A stretch of DNA of 6,716 nucleotides from JAKSCF01 sp028279945 (GCA_028279945.1 JANQMT010000192.1:1-6716), one strand, 5' to 3'. Positions 1-6,386 are shown, numbered from the stretch's first letter. The notes: generated by a model from the sequence alone, not told the origin. A program made the numbers and translations.

Positions 1-860
1 TTTTATTGATTAATGCATCTGCAAAAGAACCAGCTGTTATTGTATTGGAAGCTCAAGGGGTTCCCGCTATTACAGAAGACCTAATAGAAGAGACCAATAT
101 TAAATATGGGTTTGATAGACCTTTTATATTACGTTATGTAGATTGGTTGAACAAAGCCTTACGATTTGAGTTCGGCAAATCATTTGTTACCAATAAAGAT
201 GTCAGTAAGGACATATCAACAGCTTTTTTATATACATTACAATTGGCTTTGATGACAGCGGTCATCACCATAATCTTTTCCTTATTCCTTGGCGTGCTTT
301 GTGCAGTATGGGAGGGCAGAAGATTAGATAGGCTCATGAGAATTGTCATGTTTGTCCTACTGGCAACCCCCTCATACTTGATAGGGAGTATATTGGTTTG
401 GGTGTTTGCAGTTAAGATGCGGTGGTTTCCAACAAGTGGTGCAGAATCATTTAAGTCACTTGTTCTCCCCACCCTTGTTATGTCCGCTGGTTATTGTGGT
501 TTCTACTTTAGGTTAATTCGAAATGCGATGTTGGAAAATGTCAATGAAGAGTATGTGAATTTTTATAGATCAAGTGGTGTTTCAGAAAAAAGAATAACAA
601 TGCATATTTTAAGGAATTCCTTACAGACGGCTATTGTGGTCTTTTCAATGGCGATACCTGGTATGCTGGTTGGTACAGTTGTGATAGAAAATATTTTTGC
701 TTGGCCAGGCATTGGCAGGTTATGTTTAAATGCAGTTTTAAGTAGAGACATTCCTGTTATTCAAGCCTATGTGTTATTGATAGCTGTCTTTTATTGTGGT
801 TTCAATATTCTAGCGGATATCATTAATGTTGTTGTGAATCCAAGATTACGGAAGGATTAA
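1..860 (+). CDS. Nickel/oligopeptide-type ABC transporter permease (NikB/OppB-like), 5' partial
   Basis: Inner-membrane permease subunit of a binding-protein-dependent importer; it would pair with the next gene to form the translocation pore. The frame is open through the left edge (first full codon at 3). The first helix and the usual PGDP region are missing or cut, and the protein starts near the family's AQG...LGLDRPL..RY segment (here AQGVPAITEDL and YGFDRPFILRYVDWL), so the TTG at 6 is not the true start. About 25-30 N-terminal residues are probably outside the window. Counting from position 6, hydrophobic segments lie near residues 75-99, 112-135, 150-170, 208-230 and 252-278. The cytoplasmic EAA loop that contacts the ATPase is near 181-210, with YRSSG at 187-191 in place of EAA..G. 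It ends with TAA and carries the next gene's ribosome binding site in its last codons. Family assignment is firm; the substrate is unknown. Confidence 0.9.
   Translation, partial: LLINASAKEPAVIVLEAQGVPAITEDLIEETNIKYGFDRPFILRYVDWLNKALRFEFGKSFVTNKDVSKDISTAFLYTLQLALMTAVITIIFSLFLGVLCAVWEGRRLDRLMRIVMFVLLATPSYLIGSILVWVFAVKMRWFPTSGAESFKSLVLPTLVMSAGYCGFYFRLIRNAMLENVNEEYVNFYRSSGVSEKRITMHILRNSLQTAIVVFSMAIPGMLVGTVVIENIFAWPGIGRLCLNAVLSRDIPVIQAYVLLIAVFYCGFNILADIINVVVNPRLRKD
850..856 (+). promoter_or_regulatory. Ribosome binding site of the second permease
   Basis: GGAAGGA lies inside the last codons of the upstream permease gene, 10 nt before the ATG at 867. It fixes that start and implies coupled translation of the two permeases. 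Confidence 0.7.
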
Positions 861-866
861 AGTGAT

Positions 867-1718
867 ATGATTGAAAAATTAAAGAAAGATCCTATAGCAG
901 TGGTATCCATTTTGGTCATTTCAATTGTTGTATTATTGGGTTTTTTTGCGCCTCAATTAGCACCCAATGATCCAGATGAAATCAACATGGGACTTAAGTT
1001 TAGTAAAGCAAGCCTTGCTTATCCTTTTGGCAATGATTATCTTGGCCGATGTGTGTTTTCAAGAATATTATATGGTATTCAACCAAGTGTATTGTTGGTT
1101 ATAGGCACAATGTTAGCCATTAATGGCATCGGATTAATCGTTGGACTCTTGGCAGGCTATTTTAAAGGGTGGGTTGATGAGATATTGATGCGGGTGTGTG
1201 ATATTATACTGTCTTTTCCTCCTGATGCAATGGTACTGGCCAGTATCGGAATATTTGGCATTGGATTGAAAAATATTTTGCTGACAATGATATTTTTACG
1301 TTGGCCTTGGTATGCACGGGTCTTCCGAATCGCAATTATGAAATATACTGATAAGAATTATATACGCTTTGCACAAGCGACAGGTGACTCTACAATTAAG
1401 ATCGTTTTCAAACATGTAATTCCTTCAGTTATTCCAGAAATTATGGTCATTGCCAGCAGTAATATTAGCTTGTTGATCTTATCTGTTTCGGGATTCTCTT
1501 TTTTAGGGGTAGGGATAGAAGCGCCAAAAGCTGAATGGGGAATGATGTTAAGTGAAGCCCGCTCTGTAATTGTCTCTCATCCAGAACAACTATTAGCACC
1601 AGGCGTGTTTATTGTGGCGGTGTGTGTTTCCTTCTCATTTTTAGGCGATGCATTACGGGATGCCATGGATGCAAAGCATATTCAGTATAGTTTAAGAAGA
1701 AAAGATTTTAGTTATTAG
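867..1718 (+). CDS. Nickel/oligopeptide-type ABC transporter permease (NikC/OppC-like)
   Basis: Second pore-forming permease of the importer, 283 residues, a normal length for the NikC/DppC group. A short cytoplasmic N-terminus (MIEKLKKDP) precedes helix 1 (about 11-31). The extracytoplasmic APNDPDEIN and the family's FG.D.LGR..FSR..YG segment follow (FGNDYLGRCVFSRILYG), then five more helices. The EAA loop reads RFAQATG at 167-173, followed by HVIPSVIPEI, the usual ATPase contact. Near the C-terminus the GFSFLGVGIEAPKAEWGMML segment is highly characteristic of OppC/NikC permeases. It begins 6 nt after the upstream stop and is followed 9-15 nt later by the first ATPase, so it sits in one operon. 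The substrate cannot be told from the permease alone. Confidence 0.93.
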   Translation: MIEKLKKDPIAVVSILVISIVVLLGFFAPQLAPNDPDEINMGLKFSKASLAYPFGNDYLGRCVFSRILYGIQPSVLLVIGTMLAINGIGLIVGLLAGYFKGWVDEILMRVCDIILSFPPDAMVLASIGIFGIGLKNILLTMIFLRWPWYARVFRIAIMKYTDKNYIRFAQATGDSTIKIVFKHVIPSVIPEIMVIASSNISLLILSVSGFSFLGVGIEAPKAEWGMMLSEARSVIVSHPEQLLAPGVFIVAVCVSFSFLGDALRDAMDAKHIQYSLRRKDFSY

Positions 1719-1727
1719 AACTGGGGC

Positions 1728-2552
1728 GTGAATATGAATTTATTACAAATAGAAGGGCTAAAGATTTGGGATAGTAGAAACGAAGATAAAATTGTTAAAA
1801 GTGTCTCTTTTGATGTTAAAGAGCATAGCTGTGTAGCGATTGTAGGCGAAAGCGGGAGTGGCAAATCCATGACCGCTAAAGCCATTAATAAACTTCATAA
1901 ACCTTGGATAAAATTTGATGGAGCCATTAAGTATAAAGGTAAAAATTTGCTTAATGAGCCTTTAAATTATATCAAAAGTATCAGAGGTAGTGAAGTTTTT
2001 ATGATCTTTCAAAACGGCATGAGTGCCTTTGATCCATCAGTGCCCATTGGTACAACCCTTTACGAAATTTTAAATGAAAACTTAAAAATAGGAAAAGGTC
2101 CAGCAGAGGAATTAATTATAAGTTCCATGGAGAAGGTGTTGCTAAAAAATCCTAAGGACTTACTAAAGAAATATCCACACCAATTGTCAGGGGGTATGCT
2201 TCAGCGTTTTATGATTGCCTTGGCTATAGCTTTGCGACCGAGAGTCATCATAGCCGATGAACCAACAACAGCACTGGATTGTATCACGGAATATGAGATT
2301 GTAAAGGAGCTGATCGATCTTAGAAATCTATATAATGTTACAATGATCTTTATCTCTCATGATCTGGGGATTGTGAGAAAGTTAGCAGATTACGTGGTCT
2401 TTCTAAAAGATGGAAAAGTTGTGGAACAAGGTGCTGCCGAGACCGTATTTCACCAACCTGAGAGCGATTATGCCAAGACGTTGATTTCAACCTATCAAAT
2501 ACTCGGTGACAACTATAAAAAGTTAATGAAGAGGATGACTGAAAATGCTTGA
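1728..2552 (+). CDS. ABC transporter ATP-binding protein (NikD/OppD-like)
   Basis: First of the two cytoplasmic ATPases that power the importer. All nucleotide-binding motifs are intact (numbered from the GTG at 1728): Walker A GESGSGKS at 40-47, Q-loop Gln95 in MIFQNGMSAFDPS, signature LSGGMLQ at 153-159, Walker B VIIADE at 173-178, D-loop TALD at 181-184, and switch His211 in FISHD. The GGMLQR signature is typical of NikD. It is shorter (about 270 residues) than OppD/DppD (about 330) and has only a short C-terminal tail, also as in NikD; the long Cys-containing C-terminal region of Opp-type subunits is absent. Start: the GTG at 1728 is almost touching the GGGG at 1723-1726, while the in-frame ATG at 1734 sits 7 nt from it, so 1734 (272 residues) is probably the true start. 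It overlaps the next gene by 8 nt. Confidence 0.92.
   Translation: MNMNLLQIEGLKIWDSRNEDKIVKSVSFDVKEHSCVAIVGESGSGKSMTAKAINKLHKPWIKFDGAIKYKGKNLLNEPLNYIKSIRGSEVFMIFQNGMSAFDPSVPIGTTLYEILNENLKIGKGPAEELIISSMEKVLLKNPKDLLKKYPHQLSGGMLQRFMIALAIALRPRVIIADEPTTALDCITEYEIVKELIDLRNLYNVTMIFISHDLGIVRKLADYVVFLKDGKVVEQGAAETVFHQPESDYAKTLISTYQILGDNYKKLMKRMTENA
2530..2535 (+). promoter_or_regulatory. Ribosome binding site of the second ATPase
   Basis: AGAGGA lies 9 nt before the ATG at 2545, inside the end of the upstream ATPase gene. It supports translational coupling across the 8-nt overlap. Confidence 0.65.
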
Positions 2553-3285
2553 TGTGATGAATATTAACAAATCATATAAGAAAGCAGGACTATTTTCAAA
2601 GAAACACCAACAAGTTTTGCGCAATGTAACCTTTTCTATGAAATCATCTGATTGTCTGGCAATTATTGGCCAAAGCGGCAGTGGAAAATCAACACTGGCT
2701 CGATTAATACTAGGCATTGACCAGCCATCCAGTGGAAAAATTTTTTTAAATGGGAAAGATGTTCGGTTTCATACAAACAGGTTGGGCAAAATTAGTGCCG
2801 TTTTTCAAGATTATACCTCATCTATAAATCCTAATATGACGGTTGGTCAGGCCATAAAAGAACCAATGGACGTTATTGGAAAGTATCACGACGCATCCAT
2901 TGTAGAGAATTTATTGCAACAAGTTGGCTTACACAGTGGCTATTTGGGAAGGTTGCCCCATGAGCTTTCTGGTGGTGAGGTTCAGAGGGTGTGTATTGCC
3001 AGAGCGATTTCAACGGAACCCCAGTTATTAATATTAGATGAAGCGGTCTCTTCATTAGATGTATCCATCCAATTACAAATTTTGGAGTTGCTTAAAAATA
3101 TAAGAAAACAACACAATATGAGTTATTTATTTATTACACATGATATTCAAGCAGCTGCTTATATTTGCGACCGATTAATTATATTTAATGATGGCTGTAT
3201 TATTGAACAGTTACCCACTGCTGACATTGGTAAAGCAAAAGCGGCATATTCAAAACAATTGCTAAATGCGGTTATAACCATTTAG
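2545..3285 (+). CDS. ABC transporter ATP-binding protein (NikE/OppF-like)
   Basis: Second ATPase of the importer, 246 residues, forming a heterodimer with the preceding subunit (known for the family). Motifs are Walker A GQSGSGKS at 42-49, Q-loop Gln88 in AVFQDYTSSINP, signature LSGGEVQ at 141-147, Walker B LLILDE at 161-166, D-loop SSLD at 169-172, and switch His199 in FITHD. The N-terminal GLFSKKHQQVLRNVTF segment and the Walker B/D-loop version LDEAVSSLD, where most Opp/Dpp proteins have DEPxSALD, resemble NikE. Its length is also nearer NikE/CntF than OppF (over 300), with no long C-terminal extension. It overlaps the preceding gene by 8 nt and is followed by a 227-nt gap, so it is probably the last gene of the importer unit, although read-through into the PLP gene cannot be excluded. 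Confidence 0.92.
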   Translation: MLDVMNINKSYKKAGLFSKKHQQVLRNVTFSMKSSDCLAIIGQSGSGKSTLARLILGIDQPSSGKIFLNGKDVRFHTNRLGKISAVFQDYTSSINPNMTVGQAIKEPMDVIGKYHDASIVENLLQQVGLHSGYLGRLPHELSGGEVQRVCIARAISTEPQLLILDEAVSSLDVSIQLQILELLKNIRKQHNMSYLFITHDIQAAAYICDRLIIFNDGCIIEQLPTADIGKAKAAYSKQLLNAVITI

Positions 3286-3353
3286 CCATGATGGAACAAC
3301 ATTCACCTAATAAGTAAAATGTAAAGCAATTACACACAGAGGGGTGGGGACCG

Positions 3354-3479
3354 TTGGCTGGAATAAGCTTTGCAGTCCTATTAAAGCGAAAAGTAATTGC
3401 AGCTGCCAAAGGTATAAAACGCAATGCCAGCATTATAAAATGCGTTTCTCAGTGGCAAAAATGCTTTTCATTTAAGTAG
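3354..3479 (+). CDS. Possible small basic two-cysteine protein (41 aa, TTG start)
   Basis: This is an unrecognised small ORF in the gap between the importer and the PLP enzyme. It starts at TTG 3354, preceded by a purine-rich GAGGGGTGGGG tract at 3339-3349 that could act as a ribosome binding site, and ends with TAG at 3477. The product starts (M)AGISFAVLLKRK, is rich in Lys/Arg, and has two cysteines in the tail (KCVSQWQKCFSFK). It has a short hydrophobic N-terminal stretch but no convincing signal peptide. The 162-nt stop-free run could arise by chance, and the segment also holds an inverted repeat that could explain conservation of another kind. The call is tentative. Confidence 0.25.
   Translation: MAGISFAVLLKRKVIAAAKGIKRNASIIKCVSQWQKCFSFK
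3417..3447 (+). repeat. Inverted repeat upstream of the PLP-enzyme gene
   Basis: AAACGCA at 3417-3423 pairs with TGCGTTT at 3441-3447 (7 bp, 17-nt spacer). An inner alternative is GCATT (3430-3434) with AATGC (3439-3443) around a 4-nt loop. No clear T-run follows, so a simple Rho-independent terminator is unlikely. It could be an operator or a leader hairpin in the 227-nt region before the PLP gene. No convincing -35/-10 pair was found nearby. Confidence 0.35.
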
Positions 3480-3512
3480 GTTTTATTAGATTTAAGTCAA
3501 CGGGAAGAATAG

Positions 3513-4652
3513 ATGTTAATAGAAAGAATTCATCAAATTTTAGAGATTAAAGCACTTCAAAATGAATTTAAAGAAGTTCATAATAGAGAACCCTATAACG
3601 TGTCAAGTTGGCTGACTTCTGAAGCCTTTTCCCAAACGATATTATCGGAACTGCAATTACCAAGAGTGGTTTCGCCAGTTGAATATGCTTATACTTATTC
3701 CTTTGATAAACAGATTTTGCAAGAGGTGAAAAAGAAATTACTTTTGGAAAAATACGATCAATATGGCATCAGTTTATCAGCGAATACAACCCAGGCAATT
3801 ATGTCATTAGTCAATTTGGTTAAGCAATATAATTATAAGAAGATATGTATATTGAATCCAGCGTATTTTTCTATAGCACAAGCGTTAAAAGCCTTTGGTC
3901 TTGATTATGATACATTGACTGTTGAAAGAATTGACGGCCATTATGTACTGCCTTATGATGAGCTAATGAAAGGGCAGTATGACGTGGTTTGGATTACATC
4001 GCCAATATTCTCAACGAGTGTTTATTTTCAGCAAAACGATATTGAGATGATAAATGCACTGATGAAGAAAGGAACATTGGTGATTTCGGATGAAAGCTTC
4101 TGTACACCGGGAAATGAGTTGGTTCGACGATTAGATTATTCGGACAATTTTATTGCAATGTATTCTCCGCATAAATCGTTAGGAGTGAACGGCGTGAAGT
4201 TCTCTGCCATTATTTGTCCACCACGATTTGACAATTTTATAGAGCACTGGGTGGATATATTAACTGGGAATTTGCCAGAGTCTACATGTGTGGCCATCAA
4301 CCATTACCTAGATGACAATTATGATCAATGCTTAGGACATTATAGACAATTTATTCATGGCGCTTACAAAAAGATACATAGTACACTCAGTGGAAAAGAA
4401 AATATTATGATGGATAAAATAGAGGATGGCTCATTATTTACATTGTATTTTAAAAATTTAAATTACGATCAGATTAAATCAGTGCAGTTCATGAAAGAAA
4501 CGATATTTGAAACAGAGACATCTTTTTATCCCTCCTATTTAAATGGATTCAATGAATCCTTTGGCTTTGCTTTTAGAATCAATACAGCGTTGTACGATGA
4601 AGATTTTTTAAATGCGCTTAATAATTTAGTAACGTATTTAGCAGGTATATAA
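3513..4652 (+). CDS. PLP-dependent aminotransferase class I/II-fold protein
   Basis: Cytoplasmic fold-type-I PLP enzyme of 379 residues, a usual length for class I/II aminotransferases and related lyases or decarboxylases. The visible landmarks are an N-terminal substrate-lid-like YNVSSWLTSE (28-37), cofactor-phosphate region SANTTQAI (89-96), ILNPAYFSIAQALKAFG (113-129) as the Y/F-x-x-Y type segment, Asp193 in VISDESF (the expected partner of the pyridine nitrogen), Lys221 in MYSPHKSLGVNG (the expected Schiff-base lysine) and Arg355 in FGFAFRIN (the expected carboxylate-binding arginine). The common NPTG motif is absent: the equivalent stretch reads TSPIFSTSVYF (162-172). Start ATG at 3513 has GGGAAGA at 3502-3508 just upstream. 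It is followed directly by a small ORF and the MATE gene, suggesting a role in making a small molecule that is exported. The reaction and substrate cannot be told; a C-S lyase, amino-acid decarboxylase or aminotransferase are all possible. Confidence 0.85.
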   Translation: MLIERIHQILEIKALQNEFKEVHNREPYNVSSWLTSEAFSQTILSELQLPRVVSPVEYAYTYSFDKQILQEVKKKLLLEKYDQYGISLSANTTQAIMSLVNLVKQYNYKKICILNPAYFSIAQALKAFGLDYDTLTVERIDGHYVLPYDELMKGQYDVVWITSPIFSTSVYFQQNDIEMINALMKKGTLVISDESFCTPGNELVRRLDYSDNFIAMYSPHKSLGVNGVKFSAIICPPRFDNFIEHWVDILTGNLPESTCVAINHYLDDNYDQCLGHYRQFIHGAYKKIHSTLSGKENIMMDKIEDGSLFTLYFKNLNYDQIKSVQFMKETIFETETSFYPSYLNGFNESFGFAFRINTALYDEDFLNALNNLVTYLAGI

Positions 4653-4655
4653 TTT

Positions 4656-4662
4656 AAGGAAG
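4656..4662 (+). promoter_or_regulatory. Ribosome binding site of the 32-codon small ORF
   Basis: AAGGAAG lies 3 nt after the stop of the PLP gene and 7 nt before the ATG at 4670. It has no other evident gene to serve, because the MATE start candidates lie at least 59 nt away. This is the main evidence that the small ORF is translated. Confidence 0.6.
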
Positions 4663-4669
4663 TTTTTAA

Positions 4670-4768
4670 ATGCAAGCTATTTTAAACAATAGTCTATCAA
4701 GCAGTATTAAATGGGGGTGTAGTGTTGAAGATTTTAACGGATATGTTTGCGGTGGAAACGATGGTTGA
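4670..4768 (+). CDS. Small two-cysteine peptide gene overlapping the MATE start (32 aa)
   Basis: I do not recognise this peptide. It starts at ATG 4670 with a near-ideal Shine-Dalgarno (AAGGAAG, 7-nt spacer) and ends at TGA 4766. The product has 32 residues: an N-terminal part beginning MQAILNNSLSSSIKWG, and a C-terminal half with Cys17 and Cys27, Asp/Glu, aromatic residues and a Gly/Asn-rich end (YVCGGNDG). There is no transmembrane segment. Leader-plus-core layout and small-residue-rich tails are common in ribosomally made peptide natural products, but a short leader peptide that controls translation of the MATE gene is an equal alternative: the ATG at 4761 of the MATE frame overlaps this stop (ATGGTTGA), which would give tight coupling. 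It lies between the PLP gene and the exporter on the same strand. Confidence 0.45.
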   Translation: MQAILNNSLSSSIKWGCSVEDFNGYVCGGNDG

Positions 4769-6140
4769 TAAACATATGAAACAGGGGAAAATACCTAAAT
4801 CATCGTCAGTCTATAAAGACTATTGGAATGTGGCTTTACCGGCAGCGCTGGAAGGTGTATTTTTAAATATAATGCTCTTAGCAGATTTAGCCATGGTTGG
4901 GCGACTAGGCATAGCCCAAGTTGCCGCTGTTGGTGTGAGTAGTCAACCGAGAATGATATTTCAAATATTGGGGGCTTCTATTGCTGTTGGTGTAACTGCT
5001 GTGGTGGCGAGAAGAAAGGGCGAAAAAGACATCGAAGGTATGAATAGCTGTATTAAACAATCGTTGCTATTAGTGACCATGATTTATACAGTATTACTGG
5101 GTTTGTCCTTATTATACGTTAGGGAAATGGCTTGGATTTCTGGTGCAAACGAAGAGTATATACATTATGCAGTGATTTATTTGCGCTATATAATGGTGTC
5201 GAGTTTCTTTAGAGTATTATTTGCACCGTTGATGTCGGCACAAATTGGTGTAGGTAATACAAAATTGGTCATGTATTGTAATTTAATTGGCAACATAATC
5301 AATGTAATATTGAACTATGCGTTGATATTTGGTAAATTCGGATTGCCTAGAATGGAGATGGCAGGCGCAGGTTTGGCAACGGCTATCGGTAATGCGATCA
5401 TATTTTTATTGTTGCTAAAATCAGTTATCCGTGGCAAAAATGGTATCGATATTTTAACAAAGGGCAGTTGGAAATTTAAAAAAAGTGTTATGAAACCACT
5501 ATTAAATATTAGTAGCAGTTCTTTTATGGAACGTAGCTGGGAAAGGGTTGGTTTGTTCATCTTTGTCAGACTCATTGCTGCACTTGGCACGGTTGCCATG
5601 GGGGTACACCATTTTTGTATTCTTTTGTGGGATTTGTACTATTACTTTGGCATGGGCATGGGCACAGCAAGTGCATCCTTCTCTGGTAGAAAGCTGGGAG
5701 AAGGACGTAAAGATATGGCTGTCATTTACACAAAGGTAGCTCAGCGTTCAGGATTGATTGTTTCCATGATTGGCTGTGTCATATTTCTATGGGTGCGTGA
5801 ACCAGCTTTCAATTTTTTTCTCTCCAGTTCTGTCTCCAGTTCTGAAAGTATTCGACTGGGAGTTGCAGTCATGGGTATTGTGGCGATGTTAATTATTCCA
5901 CAAACCTATGCTCAAGTGTCTTCTGGGGTCTTACGTGGTGCAGGTGACAATCGATTTATAGCGGTTTATGCTTTGTTTGTCAGTGGTATACTACGGCCTT
6001 TGTGTGCGTATATTTTTGCTTTTGGCTTAGGGTTAGGCCTACCTGGAATGTGGTTGGCATTATTGGTAGATGAAAGTTTGAAAATGCTTCTTACACGATA
6101 TCGTATTAAAAAAGGAATTTGGTTGAAGCTTGAATTTTGA
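4722..6140 (+). CDS. MATE family efflux transporter
   Basis: Inner-membrane multidrug/natural-product exporter of the MATE superfamily, driven by H+ or Na+ (family knowledge). It has about 12 hydrophobic helices in two repeats of six. Helix 1 begins at WNVALPAALEG (35-45) and contains the family Asp/Gly pattern ADLAMVGRLG (54-63). The second half shows the typical GMGMGTASASFSGRKLGEGR at 310-329. The start is ambiguous. GTG 4722 and TTG 4725 follow GGGGGTG (4713-4719) and give a hydrophilic N-terminal tail of about 35 residues, long for the family. In-frame ATGs at 4743, 4761 and 4779 give shorter tails, and 4761 overlaps the stop of the small peptide gene. From 4761 the protein is 459 residues. 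It probably exports the product of the neighbouring PLP enzyme or peptide (inference from context). Confidence 0.93.
   Translation: MLKILTDMFAVETMVDKHMKQGKIPKSSSVYKDYWNVALPAALEGVFLNIMLLADLAMVGRLGIAQVAAVGVSSQPRMIFQILGASIAVGVTAVVARRKGEKDIEGMNSCIKQSLLLVTMIYTVLLGLSLLYVREMAWISGANEEYIHYAVIYLRYIMVSSFFRVLFAPLMSAQIGVGNTKLVMYCNLIGNIINVILNYALIFGKFGLPRMEMAGAGLATAIGNAIIFLLLLKSVIRGKNGIDILTKGSWKFKKSVMKPLLNISSSSFMERSWERVGLFIFVRLIAALGTVAMGVHHFCILLWDLYYYFGMGMGTASASFSGRKLGEGRKDMAVIYTKVAQRSGLIVSMIGCVIFLWVREPAFNFFLSSSVSSSESIRLGVAVMGIVAMLIIPQTYAQVSSGVLRGAGDNRFIAVYALFVSGILRPLCAYIFAFGLGLGLPGMWLALLVDESLKMLLTRYRIKKGIWLKLEF
5821..5844 (+). repeat. Perfect 12-bp tandem duplication inside the MATE gene
   Basis: TCTCCAGTTCTG occurs twice head to tail (5821-5832 and 5833-5844). 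It keeps frame and encodes LSSS-VSSSE (residues 367-375) in a loop between helices of the second half. It looks like an in-frame slippage duplication. Confidence 0.85.
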
Positions 6141-6156
6141 TATAGAATGTTTGAAT

Positions 6157-6165
6157 AAAGAAGGA
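6157..6165 (+). promoter_or_regulatory. Ribosome binding site of the 24-codon small ORF
   Basis: AAAGAAGGA ends 9 nt before the ATG at 6175, in the 34-nt gap after the MATE stop. It supports translation of the small ORF downstream. Confidence 0.5.
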
Positions 6166-6174
6166 TAAAACACT

Positions 6175-6249
6175 ATGTTTATTGATCCTACAAACTCAAA
6201 TTGTATGCACAGTGGAGTTGGGATGGATGTTACACGAATTGCAGAGTAA
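6175..6249 (+). CDS. Small ORF of 24 codons after the MATE gene
   Basis: This is an unrecognised short peptide starting at ATG 6175 and ending at TAA 6247, with a good Shine-Dalgarno. The product begins MFIDPTNSNC and ends GVGMDVTRIAE. It has one Cys (residue 10) followed by Met-His, and no membrane segment. It is the last reading frame before the terminator-like structures at 6296-6471, so it would be on the same transcript as the MATE gene. It could be a peptide substrate, a regulatory peptide, or a remnant of a longer gene. It shows no clear similarity to the peptide at 4670-4768. Confidence 0.35.
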   Translation: MFIDPTNSNCMHSGVGMDVTRIAE

Positions 6250-6295
6250 TTAATAGACCGGAACAAAGAGTATACCCAAAATTAATAACAATGTT

Positions 6296-6377
6296 GCACT
6301 TATTTGTTTCTTCTTGTGAATGTTGGTTAAATAACAGGCTGACCTTCTAAAGACTAAGGGCAAATAAGTGCTTTTTT
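6296..6377 (+). terminator. Terminator-like structure closed by an 11-bp helix and followed by T6
   Basis: GCACTTATTTG at 6296-6306 is perfectly complementary to CAAATAAGTGC at 6361-6371, and TTTTTT follows at 6372-6377. The 54-nt interior is much longer than in a plain terminator and can fold into small arms, for example TGTT/AACA (6321-6324 with 6333-6336) and CCTT/AAGG (6343-6346 with 6356-6359). It most likely ends the PLP-MATE transcript. The long interior leaves room for a structured or regulatory RNA, which I do not recognise. Confidence 0.6.
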
Positions 6378-6386
6378 AATTTATTT

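Noticed and set aside
3288..3317. Nine-codon frame just after the second ATPase gene
   Set aside because: It is very short with no ribosome binding site.
3340..3353. T-box-like sequence (GGGTGGGGACCG) upstream of the PLP gene
   Set aside because: It has one extra base relative to the GGGTGGNACCGCG consensus and lacks the final CG. No specifier stem or downstream terminator is evident.
5548..5739. 63-codon + strand frame inside the MATE gene
   Set aside because: It is a shadow of the MATE frame, with no ribosome binding site or recognisable content.
4670..6140. A true methanobactin locus
   Set aside because: No MbnB/MbnC-like genes are present and the peptide lacks the paired C-G/A/S-S/T core motifs. 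Only the aminotransferase plus MATE content is parallel.
6123..6146. TTGAAG and TATAGA as a promoter for the 24-codon ORF
   Set aside because: The spacer is only 12 nt, too short for a standard promoter.
6060..6266. 68-codon antisense frame over the MATE 3' end and small ORF
   Set aside because: It has no recognisable domain or ribosome binding site and is mostly antisense to a firm gene.
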